Shown: positions 8,498-16,335 of the stretch, in pieces
Position numbering within the stretch: position 1 is the stretch's first letter
Layout of the letters: each line of letters begins with the position of its first letter
Source of the DNA: Methanoplanus endosymbiosus
GTDB lineage: Archaea > Halobacteriota > Methanomicrobia > Methanomicrobiales > Methanomicrobiaceae
Direction of reading: 5' to 3'
DNA: 64,000 bases
Assembly: GCF_024662215.1 (NCBI RefSeq)
Contig: NZ_CP096115.1
Location: 1,922,001 to 1,986,000 of the forward strand
Notes under the pieces: generated by a model
Told to the model about the DNA's origin: nothing
Database searches by the model: none
Seen by the model: only the letters and a program-made list of their open reading frames with translations
Position numbers and translations under genes: made by a program

Positions 8498-8620
8498 GAA
8501 TTGCTGAATTCAGTGAATAACGGTATAGTCGACCCTGAAGCACAATTTATCCGGCATGGTTTCAGACATTATGCTTTGAACCGTCCCGGCTGTCGGTTCC
8601 GCATATCTCCATTCTTTTTT
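8498..8620 (+). pseudogene. Possible scrap of a tyrosine recombinase (box II region)
   Basis: Frame 8528 reads VDPEAQFIRHGFRHYALNR. The spacing HGFRHY resembles the H-x-x-R-H box of tyrosine integrases (archaeal forms often read PHCFRHWF after an acidic EAQF-like segment). The frame is open only from 8495 to the stop at 8657 and loses resemblance after RPGCRF. No catalytic Tyr box is seen. It follows the nitroreductase scrap directly, so this 340-bp gap may be a scar of mobile-element traffic. The match is short and could be chance. Confidence 0.3.
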
Positions 8621-8663
8621 AATGAGAACAGTCACATATTATTCTCAGAAAATCGGTGATGAA

Positions 8664-9272
8664 ATGGACAAAAATGTATATCTCTATGTATGCCCGGACC
8701 TCGCTGACTGGGAAGCCTCACTTGCTATAGCAATGATATCCAATCTCAATACTGACCTTCCTAAGAAAATGAGCTATAATATCGTCACATTCGGACTTAC
8801 CAGAGATCCGGTTAAAACCTCCGGCGGGGTTACCATACTTCCGGATTGTGATGTCGATGCTGTCGATCTCACCGAAGCGGCGATGGTCATTCTTCCCGGT
8901 TCATCGCATTACGAACATGATGACCCTGCTCAGCTGGTCCCGCTCATCCGGAACTGTATCAATAATAATATCCCGGTGGCGGCGATATGCGGCGGAACAC
9001 TGTTTCTTGCAAGACATGGATTTCTCGATACTGTCAGGCACACAAGCTGCGGGCAGGAGTGGCTGAAAGAGCATGCCCCGGATTACCGTGGAGAGCACCT
9101 GTACGAGGCCGTGCCGAGTGTAAGCGACGGAGGCATCATCACGGCAAACCCCTTAGGTTTTGTAGATTTTGCCTATAATATCATACAGGCGCTGGATGTA
9201 TTCTCGCCGGAATTTCTGGAAATCTGGCATGGTGCGGTTAAATCCGGATATCTGGATGTGGATCAGTTTTAG
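8664..9272 (+). CDS. DJ-1/PfpI family protein (type 1 glutamine amidotransferase-like)
   Basis: Starting at the ATG at 8664 (after GGTGATG) it encodes about 202 residues. The DJ-1/PfpI fold is shown by an N-terminal strand VYLYVCPDLADWE, by AAMVILPGSSHYE and by the nucleophile elbow VAAICGGTLFLA with the reactive Cys. TANPLGFVDFAYNI lies near the C-terminus. Family members include glyoxalase III-like enzymes, deglycase-like proteins, chaperones and transcriptional regulators, and the exact role here cannot be assigned. An in-frame ATG 14 codons upstream lacks a ribosome site. It is monocistronic, convergent with tfuA. Confidence 0.8.
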   Translation: MDKNVYLYVCPDLADWEASLAIAMISNLNTDLPKKMSYNIVTFGLTRDPVKTSGGVTILPDCDVDAVDLTEAAMVILPGSSHYEHDDPAQLVPLIRNCINNNIPVAAICGGTLFLARHGFLDTVRHTSCGQEWLKEHAPDYRGEHLYEAVPSVSDGGIITANPLGFVDFAYNIIQALDVFSPEFLEIWHGAVKSGYLDVDQF

Positions 9273-9316
9273 AACAAAAAAGAGATCAGCCTGAAACTCC
9301 GGTGAATATTTTTATT

Positions 9317-9976
9317 TTATTCCCGCATCTTTCCGGCAATAAGAGAGAGCAGTGCCTTTGCATCCTCCCTCTTCTGTGAATAGGGGACTTTCCCGATGAA
9401 CTCCATGAAATTTCCGGCTGATGCTTCTCCGATGCTTTCCGATGCAGCCTTAATTATTTTTCTGTATGTCCTCTCCGGATAATAGATGTCAGAGGCTGTC
9501 TTCAGGATGATGGTGCTCTCATCCGGAGTTATGACTCCTTCATCAACAGCCCTCTCAAGATTGATTCTTATATCGATCAGGGCATCCGAGATGGACTCTC
9601 CGGTAAATGGGTCACAGGCAAGTGCAACCTCATCATCAGACTCAACAACACCGTCCCTGTACATCTCAAATACCCTGCCGATGCCTGTCATCCCGAAATC
9701 CTCAAGCTCACATGCACGAAGGGCACCCATAGAGGACGCACCATAAACTTTTATTCCGGAATTTAACAGCTTTAATACCTCACGATGGCCTACAGAGCAG
9801 TCCTGAAAGAAGAGGCCGTCTATTATGCAGACTATTTTTGGCTTCTCTGCCATTACTGCCTCAAGATCACCACGTTTTACGGGGGGACGGTATTCCGCAG
9901 AAGGGCCGGGCAGAATCTGTTCTGCCTCACTTAGCGGCAGACTTGGCCCTAGAAACACGACTGCGTCTGGCTTCAT
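9317..9976 (-). CDS. tfuA: TfuA-like protein, YcaO partner in thioamidation
   Basis: About 219 residues from the ATG at 9976 (MKPDAVVFLGPSLP). An AGAGGTGC ribosome site precedes it, and the start lies inside ycaO with a 50-bp overlap. The TfuA core is clear: IDGLFFQDCSVGHREVL, then GASSMGALRACELEDFGM. In methanogens, TfuA works with YcaO to install thioglycine in the active-site peptide of methyl-CoM reductase subunit A, and TfuA is thought to help deliver sulfur. That is family knowledge. The overlap and order after ycaO support a coupled pair here. Mature substrate McrA is not encoded in this window. Confidence 0.88.
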   Translation of the reverse strand: MKPDAVVFLGPSLPLSEAEQILPGPSAEYRPPVKRGDLEAVMAEKPKIVCIIDGLFFQDCSVGHREVLKLLNSGIKVYGASSMGALRACELEDFGMTGIGRVFEMYRDGVVESDDEVALACDPFTGESISDALIDIRINLERAVDEGVITPDESTIILKTASDIYYPERTYRKIIKAASESIGEASAGNFMEFIGKVPYSQKREDAKALLSLIAGKMRE

Positions 9977-11153
9977 TGCACCTCTTTCCATATCTCTCAT
10001 TGTCCATTGCAAATACCTCAAGTCCGGGTACGATTACCCTGACAACAGGTATGCCGGTCTCATCCATTGTCAGGTCAGAGACAATTATTCTCTCAAATCC
10101 GGCACTCTGAAGTTTATCAGAGAGATAGTTAATATCTGTCCGGAAGTCATCAGACTCAAAGGTATGTGCGGATGTAAAATCAGAGACCTCAGAGAGATCA
10201 AACCACTTCTTATTAAGCCTCTTTGTCCTCTCATAGCCAAGATTTATCCTGAATGAAGCTTCCGTTGCGTTCTCCCTTGCACCGTGAATCTGGGTTGCAC
10301 GGCTCTGTGCAACCTCGGTAACAGCCCTCATTGCGGCAACCGCCGGAGAGAGATGCGTTCCCATGCCTATGCAGAGAAGTGCCGGATCTTTAAGCTTAAC
10401 ATCGTCAGCAACTGCAGCAACGGTTGGAACACCAAGATCACTTGTGATATCCCTCAGAATTATATCAACATCGTTCTCCGCAAATTTAGAGACCATACCG
10501 TCAAGAATCTCATGTCTGAAGTTTTCAATGACCGGCCCGGCATTTCCCGATGCCTCAACAACCGACCAGGCATCCCTCTCGATAATCTCACATAGGGCAT
10601 GGAAGACCGCCTCTTCAGTCGCATTTCCGGATGCGATACCATTAGTCCCGGTCCTGAAAAACCTCACACTTCCGTGCGGCACAGGGTGAAATACCGCATG
10701 TGCAGGGACTAAAACCTCTTCATCACTTATTATGTCATATCCGGTTGTCCACGGGATTGGTGAATCGGGGTCAATTCCACGGGGAAGAATCAGATCTGCC
10801 GGATTGAGAGCTTCTCCCTCACCAAGAGAAGAAAACTTCTCCGTAATAAGATCACGACCGTTCAGCTCCGCAGAATATCTCTCAATGCCCTCCATAATCG
10901 CAGAGACCTTTGCGGCTGTATGGGTTGCCCCTTTTCCGTTGTACACCGAAATTGCACCCTCGGCTGCACCGGGCCTCATACAGGAATAGACCGGAATTCC
11001 AAGCCTGTCAAGTTTTGTAATGTCTGCAACCCTTGTAATGCCACAGGATTTCGCAAGCGGCTCAACGATCTCCAGTGTCTCCTCAGGTGATTTTGTCCTG
11101 TGTGTGCCGCCGCAGTACTTCTTTTTGCATGAATTAAGTTTCAGTGATGCCAC
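9927..11153 (-). CDS. ycaO: YcaO-type ATP-dependent backbone thioamidation enzyme
   Basis: About 408 residues from the GTG at 11153. The GGAGGAGG-rich run just upstream, which encodes the Gly-Glu tail of MoaE, is an ideal ribosome site, and the start overlaps the moaE stop by 13 nt. YcaO ATP-binding Glu-rich segments are visible: SAIMEGIERYSAEL near residue 108 and AVFHALCEIIERDAW near 196. The family activates peptide amide oxygens with ATP. In methanogens the enzyme makes thioglycine in McrA together with TfuA. The N-terminus has a Cys pair region (CKKKYCGGTHR) typical of methanogen members. The co-operonic sulfur-carrier genes upstream suggest where the sulfur may come from, which is inference. 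Confidence 0.88.
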   Translation of the reverse strand: MASLKLNSCKKKYCGGTHRTKSPEETLEIVEPLAKSCGITRVADITKLDRLGIPVYSCMRPGAAEGAISVYNGKGATHTAAKVSAIMEGIERYSAELNGRDLITEKFSSLGEGEALNPADLILPRGIDPDSPIPWTTGYDIISDEEVLVPAHAVFHPVPHGSVRFFRTGTNGIASGNATEEAVFHALCEIIERDAWSVVEASGNAGPVIENFRHEILDGMVSKFAENDVDIILRDITSDLGVPTVAAVADDVKLKDPALLCIGMGTHLSPAVAAMRAVTEVAQSRATQIHGARENATEASFRINLGYERTKRLNKKWFDLSEVSDFTSAHTFESDDFRTDINYLSDKLQSAGFERIIVSDLTMDETGIPVVRVIVPGLEVFAMDNERYGKRCNEARRSRVSRAKSAAK

Positions 11154-11539
11154 TCCTCTCCTCCTCCGGTTTTGATGTCCTTCTTCCATATCGGCACAAA
11201 TCTCTTTATTTCCTCAAGAATGAAACTGCACCCTTCAAATGCCTCATGCCTGTGTGCTGCCGAGACCTGAATTACAAGTATCGTCTCTCCGACAGCTAAC
11301 AGTCCGTTTCTGTGGATGATGTCAATGGATAGTAGAGAATACTTCTCCTCTGCCTCAGCGGCAATTTTATTCATATCCGAAACTGCCACCTCATCAAAGG
11401 ACTCGAAGTCTATCGCCTCAATGCCGTCATCCCTGACAGTTCCGACAAAGATTACAAACCCGCCTGCAAGAGGATTTGCAGCCTCCTTAAAGAGTGCTGC
11501 AATGTCAATATCCTCCTTTGTGATCTCAATTCTGCCCAT
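11141..11539 (-). CDS. moaE: MoaE, molybdopterin synthase large subunit
   Basis: 132 residues with the MoaE landmarks GFVIFVGTVRDD, VSAAHRHEAFEGC and the C-terminal VPIWKKD lysine pair that binds the pterin precursor. It converts precursor Z (cPMP) to molybdopterin using thiocarboxylated MoaD. Its ribosome site AGGAGG at 11547-11552 is formed by the two terminal Gly codons of the moaD-like gene, so the two are coupled. At the 3' end, its own GGA-rich codons make the ribosome site of ycaO. Molybdenum or tungsten cofactor is needed for formylmethanofuran dehydrogenase in methanogens. Confidence 0.88.
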   Translation of the reverse strand: MGRIEITKEDIDIAALFKEAANPLAGGFVIFVGTVRDDGIEAIDFESFDEVAVSDMNKIAAEAEEKYSLLSIDIIHRNGLLAVGETILVIQVSAAHRHEAFEGCSFILEEIKRFVPIWKKDIKTGGGEEWHH

Positions 11540-11542
11540 ATT

Positions 11543-11815
11543 TCATCCTCCTGATACCGGCGGGTAGATAATTATCTTATCCCCGTCTTCCGGAATTATC
11601 CCATCCGCAGATTCAGCGTCCACCCTCTGACGGTTCAGCATTATTAATACATCATCACGTAGTTCATCACCATAAAAGAGCGTCTCCCTGCTCTTCTTCT
11701 CTTCCGCAAAAATGAGTAAAGCCCCTTTTATTGTGGTCCCTTCCGGAAGTTTTACCTCTCCTCCGGGGCCGAAAACATCCTTATATCTTGCAAATGCCTG
11801 AAATTCCACTTTCAT
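11543..11815 (-). CDS. moaD: MoaD/ThiS-type ubiquitin-like sulfur carrier
   Basis: About 90 residues from the ATG at 11815. A TTG two codons upstream is an alternative, and AAGGAGAT lies about 11 bases before the ATG. It is a beta-grasp protein ending in PPVSGG, so it carries the exposed Gly-Gly tail that is adenylated and thiocarboxylated. FARYKDVFG and LNRQRVDAESADG fit MoaD/ThiS. Its place between a ThiF/MoeB-like activator and MoaE makes MoaD its likely main role. Sulfur donation to the YcaO/TfuA step from the same operon is a testable second role. Confidence 0.85.
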   Translation of the reverse strand: MKVEFQAFARYKDVFGPGGEVKLPEGTTIKGALLIFAEEKKSRETLFYGDELRDDVLIMLNRQRVDAESADGIIPEDGDKIIIYPPVSGG

Positions 11816-11903
11816 CCTCAAAAATCTCCTTTACCTATTATTTTACCTCATCCCTGAATATTTTATGATTTTACTGCCGGAATCTTTTTTACTGCCATTT
11901 TAT

Positions 11904-12635
11904 CTATATATCCGGAATGAATTCCTTATTGCCGCATACAGGACAGTTTGGAGCACGGCTGATCTCAATCCTCTCGGCAGTGCAGTATCTTCCGTCCCAG
12001 AGCATAAGAACATCCTCAAGTCCGCCTTTTTCCCCGGTAAGGACCCTTATCGCCTCACCCGCCTGAATGGTTCCTATAACACCGGCAGTCGGGCCGACAA
12101 CAGGAAATATTTCTGTCTTCCCCGATGCCGGGTAGAGGCAGGATAGGCATGCTGTCTTATGGGGTATTACGGTTGTTGCCTGACCTGACCATCCTGAAAT
12201 TCCGCCGTGTATCAGTGGAATATTCAGGTTTACTGCTGCCCTGTTCAGGACCTGCCTTGTCTCAAAGTTGTCAAGACAGTCAACAATTATATCACAGCCT
12301 TCAACAAATCCGGAGACATTCTCCTCAGTTATTTTCATGTCAATGCCGCGGACGAGAACATCCGGATTCATTGAGGAGAGCTTCTCTGCCGCAGATTTAG
12401 TTTTTCTTCTGCCGATGTCTTTATCATGGTGAAGGAACTGCCTGTTAAGGTTTGAGAGATCAACAGAGTCGCAGTCGGATATTATTACTTCTCCTACACC
12501 GGCAATTGTGAGATATGTCGCAACCGGACTTCCAAGCCCGCCTGCCCCTGCGATAAATGCCTTTGAATGGGAGAGCTTCTCCTGCGCCTCCTCACCGAAG
12601 AGGAGAATCTGCCTTTTGTATCTCTCAAAATTCAT
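11904..12635 (-). CDS. ThiF/MoeB/HesA family sulfur-carrier adenylyltransferase (E1-like)
   Basis: 243 residues from the ATG at 12635, chosen because AAGGTGATG sits five bases upstream; a longer frame to 12740 lacks this. It shows the Rossmann nucleotide loop AGAGGLGSPVATYL, the acidic ISDCDSVDLSNLNRQ, DCLDNFETR and a zinc site made of CLSC and CPVC. It activates the C-terminal Gly of the carrier protein with ATP. It is the first gene of the thiF-moaD-moaE-ycaO-tfuA unit; a short gap to the moaD-like gene follows. MoeB, ThiF and HesA cannot be told apart from sequence alone. Confidence 0.87.
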   Translation of the reverse strand: MNFERYKRQILLFGEEAQEKLSHSKAFIAGAGGLGSPVATYLTIAGVGEVIISDCDSVDLSNLNRQFLHHDKDIGRRKTKSAAEKLSSMNPDVLVRGIDMKITEENVSGFVEGCDIIVDCLDNFETRQVLNRAAVNLNIPLIHGGISGWSGQATTVIPHKTACLSCLYPASGKTEIFPVVGPTAGVIGTIQAGEAIRVLTGEKGGLEDVLMLWDGRYCTAERIEISRAPNCPVCGNKEFIPDI

Positions 12636-12845
12636 ATTCATCACCTTTAAGTGTCGCAATCCCGGAAATATATGTGGTTTCGCAGCCATTATGTTTATAG
12701 CAGATGCTCTCTGTAACGGCTGCATATTTCCGGTACACAACTATATATTGAATCTGCTCAAAGGGGTATTTAGATTATCGAAAGTTATGGGCATTTCATA
12801 TGGAATTTATAACCGGGATTTTCACTCTGCATTTTTGGTGTTTAT

Positions 12846-13658
12846 ATGATTTTGAGAAAAAACGGCATAGAAGAATGCCTTGAGGAAAAAATAAGAAAAT
12901 CCGGAAGCCTTCTGGTCTCATACTCCGGCGGGATTGACAGCACTCTTCTGGCAGTAATTGCAAGGGAAGTTTTAGGAGATAAAATGTCATGCTGCCTTGT
13001 AAAGACATCATTTATGCCTGAGAGTGAATATCTTTCTGCCATAAATACAGCGGAAGAACTGGGGCTTCCACTGGAAACAGTCAGCATTGATCTCCTGAAT
13101 AATCCGGATGTCTGCAAAAACAGCAGAGAACGGTGCTACTTCTGCAAGAAGGCATTATCTGAAATTCTTCTGAACCATGCAGCAGGTTCCGGTTTTAATC
13201 ATGTTGCAGACGGCACAAACGCCAGTGAGACTGAAGGCTACCGTCCGGGTTACACCGCCGGATGTGAGATGGGCATTCTGCACCCTTATGCTGAATGCGG
13301 GATTACAAAGCAAAGTATCATAAAATATGCTAAAGACCTTGGCCTCTCTAATGCTAATAAACCGCCATCTCCATGCCTGGCAACAAGAATACCGTACGAC
13401 ACTGAAATTACGGAAGAGAAGATTGGAAGGATTGAAAAAACCGAGGACTGCCTGAAAAGTCTTGGTTTTGAATATTTCAGGGTGAGGGATCACGGCGATA
13501 TTGCAAGAATTGAAGTTTCCGGCGATGAAATGATAAATATACTGGAATTCCGGGACGAAATAACCGAAGAATTCCAGAAAGCCGGTTATCTCTACACCAC
13601 ACTTGACCTTGAGGATTTCTCCGGCGGGAACTTTGACCGGAAATATTTGAGGGATTAA
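12846..13658 (+). CDS. larE: LarE-like ATP-dependent sulfur transferase (PP-loop, [4Fe-4S]-type cysteines)
   Basis: 270 residues. The PP-loop LVSYSGGIDSTLL binds ATP. RCYFCKK gives a CxxC pair and SPCLATRIPYD a third cysteine, the set used by LarE proteins that hold an Fe-S cluster instead of sacrificing a single Cys. LarE thiolates the pyridinium precursor of the nickel-pincer nucleotide. Related PP-loop proteins (ExsB/GuaA-like) act in other sulfur transfers. It is divergent from the thiF operon with ~210 bp between starts, so a shared control region is possible. No larB, larC or larA is in the window. There is no ribosome site before the ATG, and a TTTATATG box overlaps the start region. 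The gene ends convergent with the Cache gene with overlapping stops. Confidence 0.8.
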   Translation: MILRKNGIEECLEEKIRKSGSLLVSYSGGIDSTLLAVIAREVLGDKMSCCLVKTSFMPESEYLSAINTAEELGLPLETVSIDLLNNPDVCKNSRERCYFCKKALSEILLNHAAGSGFNHVADGTNASETEGYRPGYTAGCEMGILHPYAECGITKQSIIKYAKDLGLSNANKPPSPCLATRIPYDTEITEEKIGRIEKTEDCLKSLGFEYFRVRDHGDIARIEVSGDEMINILEFRDEITEEFQKAGYLYTTLDLEDFSGGNFDRKYLRD

Positions 13659-14512
13659 CCCTGAATTGCATCCTTAAAGATTATAATCCTCCACTCCTTG
13701 CCTAAATATTTGAGAGTGTTCCAGTATGCCAGTTTTTTTGTGAGCTGACCTGTGTTATCCGGAGATTTGTAGAATGTATATGCCCCGCTTCCGTCATCAT
13801 TTGCTGCGATTGTCTTGCCAAGCATCATCAGGTTTTTAAACCTCGTGAACGGTTCATCCACAAAGAGATTTTTGCCAACCTGACCACTGTCCCTGTCATA
13901 GAGAATAAATCCGTCAGGCTGCATTACTGTAACCGTAATCTCTTTTTCATGTTCAATCGGGCCGATTATCTCAGCAAGAAATTCCGAAGGGTCTGCCATT
14001 GCGAGAACACTGCCTCTGTATTCACCATCGGAGGATAATACCGGCCATGCAATCTCAATTCCGGTAAAACCCTCCTTTGCAATGAATGCATCAGATAAGA
14101 GGGGTTCTTCTGAACCGACTATGGTATCTCCGGGTTCGCTTCCTGTAATATCAATTCCGACAGATCCGGAATAGATCTCCGGTGCAACGGCTGTAATTGT
14201 ACCATCCGGATTTACTGTGGCATATGAAAGTGCATACTCTGATCTGTTCCACAGTCCGTCAAGGACCACCTGAACTTCCGGTGATGACAATGAATCACCT
14301 GCTGACAGTTCCCCGGAGGCGGATTCAAGATCACCTGATATGGAGTCGAGGATTGTCTTAATATTATTTTTCAGATAGTCAAGGTCGTTTATTATGGCCT
14401 TCTCCCCTTCACCCATCGCAGGAGGAAAAATATACTGTGCCGCAAGAAGAACGCCTGCTGCAATTATTACCACGATTATTGTTGATAGTGGGAGTTTTTC
14501 ATGCCAGGACAT
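13655..14512 (-). CDS. Membrane-anchored Cache-like sensor domain protein
   Basis: 285 residues. One N-terminal transmembrane helix (LPLSTIIVVIIAAGVLLAA) is followed by an extracytoplasmic helix-sheet domain. VNPDGTITAVAPEIYSG and VMQPDGFILYDRDSGQVGKN are typical of the two halves of double-Cache folds, which bind small ligands outside the cell. No cytoplasmic kinase, methyl-acceptor or cyclase part follows, so it is a stand-alone sensor or an extracellular scavenging protein. Its stop overlaps the stop of the larE-like gene. It lies after gadB on the same strand, but a hairpin between them suggests separate transcription. Confidence 0.65.
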   Translation of the reverse strand: MSWHEKLPLSTIIVVIIAAGVLLAAQYIFPPAMGEGEKAIINDLDYLKNNIKTILDSISGDLESASGELSAGDSLSSPEVQVVLDGLWNRSEYALSYATVNPDGTITAVAPEIYSGSVGIDITGSEPGDTIVGSEEPLLSDAFIAKEGFTGIEIAWPVLSSDGEYRGSVLAMADPSEFLAEIIGPIEHEKEITVTVMQPDGFILYDRDSGQVGKNLFVDEPFTRFKNLMMLGKTIAANDDGSGAYTFYKSPDNTGQLTKKLAYWNTLKYLGKEWRIIIFKDAIQG

Positions 14513-14646
14513 GATATAGAATTATCTCCCGGATATTATTATTGCTGTTACTTTAGCAACAGTCTTTTTCTTATGCTGCGGGTGAAGGGGGAGGGGAAAT
14601 CCTGATTTTGAAAGTTAAGTCCACTTTACCCTGCTCTGGCAGCCAA

Positions 14647-14682
14647 CATTCCGGTGAGGTATTATTTTCCTCCTCCGGAATG
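14647..14682 (-). terminator. Hairpin between gadB and the Cache gene
   Basis: CATTCCGG (14647-14654) pairs perfectly with CCGGAATG (14675-14682) around a T-rich loop, and an inner GAGG/CCTC match extends it. It lies 15 bp past the gadB stop, fitting a 3'-end structure. The stem consists largely of the locally abundant TCCGGA-type word, so chance is not excluded. Confidence 0.35.
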
Positions 14683-14697
14683 GTTCTGAATTAAGCT

Positions 14698-16092
14698 TCA
14701 GTGATGAAATCCCGTTCCTGAATCCTTATCGTGAACCGGCTCCGGCTGTTTCTCCAGAAGCGGGAGCTGTCTTTTAAGATCTGCAAGCAGCATATCCGCA
14801 AGGTCAAAGGAGAAGCCCCTCCTGATGACAATTCTGAGTGCTGCCAGATCTTCACGGTTTTTTGGGAATGTGTATGCCGGAATGAGCCATCCTCTCTCCC
14901 TCATTCTGTTTGAGACATCAAAGACCGTGAAATTGTCAATCCCGTCCTTTAACTTAAAGGCAAAGACCGGCAGTTCATCTCCTCTTGTAATCAGTTCAAA
15001 AGGGCCTAAGTTTTCAATTTCAGAGGCGAGGTGCATGGCAATATCGCGTGAATACTGCTGAACCTTCGTATAGCCCTCCATGCCAAGCCGCAGGAAATTA
15101 TAGTACTGAAGCACAATCTGTGAACCAGGTCTTGAGAAATTCAGGGCAAATGTGGGCATGTTTGATCCGAGGTAGTTGACATAAAATATCAGGTCCTCCG
15201 GGAGAGCTCCTGCATCACGCCATATAATCCACCCGACACCGGGATAGACAAGGCCATATTTATGCCCGGAAGTGTTGATGGATGCAACCCTTGGCAGCCT
15301 GAAATCCCAGACGAGATCCCTGTCAAGGAATGGTGCAATCATACCTCCGGAAGCTGCATCAACATGTACAGGGACGTTGATTCCTGTCTTTTCCTCGAAT
15401 CTGTCAAGGGCTGTGCAGATATCCTGTACTGGTTCATAAGAGCCGTCAAATGTAGATCCAAGTATTGCCACCACTGCAATTGTATTTTCATCACAGAGCT
15501 TTACCGCCTCTTCGGCAGAGATATGGAAGCGGTCTCCTTCCATCGGGACAAGACGCATCTCAACATCCCAGTAATTGGCAAATTTCTCCCAGCAGATCTG
15601 CACATTGATGCCCATAACGATATTTGGCCTGTCTGCCGGCTTTCCTTCCGCCTTTTGCTTATGCTGCCATCTCCTCTTGAGTGCAAGTCCGGCAAGCATC
15701 GCAGCCTCACTTGACCCTGTAGTCGAACATCCGGTGGCCTTATCCACATCCGGAGCATTCCACAGGTGGCTTAAAATGCTGACACACCTCATCTCCAGAT
15801 CGGCAGTCTGCGGGTACTCGTCCTTGTCGATCATATTCTTGTCAAATGTCTCGGCTGCAAGTTTCTGCGCCTGAGGTTCCATCCATGTACCGACAAAGGT
15901 TGCCATGTTAAGCCTTGCATTTCCGTCCAGCATCAGTTCGTCATGGACAATCTGGTATGCCAGATCCGGATCTGTCTCATTCTGTCCAAGCCTGTCACGC
16001 GGGATTGTTTCATTGCCTTCCTGTACGAAAATAGGATCAATTTTCAGATCTTTAATCTCTTTTTGTGGCCCTTTCGGATGTTTGAGTCCCAT
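14698..16092 (-). CDS. gadB: Glutamate decarboxylase (PLP-dependent, GadA/B type)
   Basis: 464 residues, the length of bacterial GadB. Family landmarks are LDGNARLNMATFVGTWMEP near the N-terminus, GCSTTGSSEAAMLAGLALK, PVHVDAASGGMIAPF and the PLP-lysine segment INTSGHKYGLVYPGVGW. It converts glutamate to GABA and CO2 and consumes a proton. In bacteria it serves acid resistance. The related but distinct archaeal MfnA (tyrosine/aspartate decarboxylase) is shorter and diverged, so MfnA is unlikely. No GABA antiporter gene lies next to it. The C-terminus ends in KDSGTGFHH, reminiscent of the His-containing tail of E. coli GadB. The gene is monocistronic. Confidence 0.9.
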   Translation of the reverse strand: MGLKHPKGPQKEIKDLKIDPIFVQEGNETIPRDRLGQNETDPDLAYQIVHDELMLDGNARLNMATFVGTWMEPQAQKLAAETFDKNMIDKDEYPQTADLEMRCVSILSHLWNAPDVDKATGCSTTGSSEAAMLAGLALKRRWQHKQKAEGKPADRPNIVMGINVQICWEKFANYWDVEMRLVPMEGDRFHISAEEAVKLCDENTIAVVAILGSTFDGSYEPVQDICTALDRFEEKTGINVPVHVDAASGGMIAPFLDRDLVWDFRLPRVASINTSGHKYGLVYPGVGWIIWRDAGALPEDLIFYVNYLGSNMPTFALNFSRPGSQIVLQYYNFLRLGMEGYTKVQQYSRDIAMHLASEIENLGPFELITRGDELPVFAFKLKDGIDNFTVFDVSNRMRERGWLIPAYTFPKNREDLAALRIVIRRGFSFDLADMLLADLKRQLPLLEKQPEPVHDKDSGTGFHH

Positions 16093-16335
16093 AATGATTC
16101 TCCATTTTAAATAATCTGTATAATCCGGAAAATTGGTGCATCAGCTGTGATGACTGTTTATGCCCGGAATCCTGAATGTTATTATCCAGTCAGTAATGTT
16201 CTTCTTACGGCAGACTGATTAATCTTTCCTGCTTCCTGAATTAAGATCTGATTAGATCCCGGTGTAGAATTCCGGAGTAAAAGCTATATCCGTTTAAGGA
16301 GGAATTAAAATATCAGAAAAAAGAGAGGAATTCAG

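Noticed and set aside
14698-16092. MfnA (tyrosine/aspartate decarboxylase of methanofuran synthesis)
   Set aside because: Length of 464 residues, the N-terminal LDGNARLNMATFVGTWMEP segment and the His-containing tail fit GadB instead.
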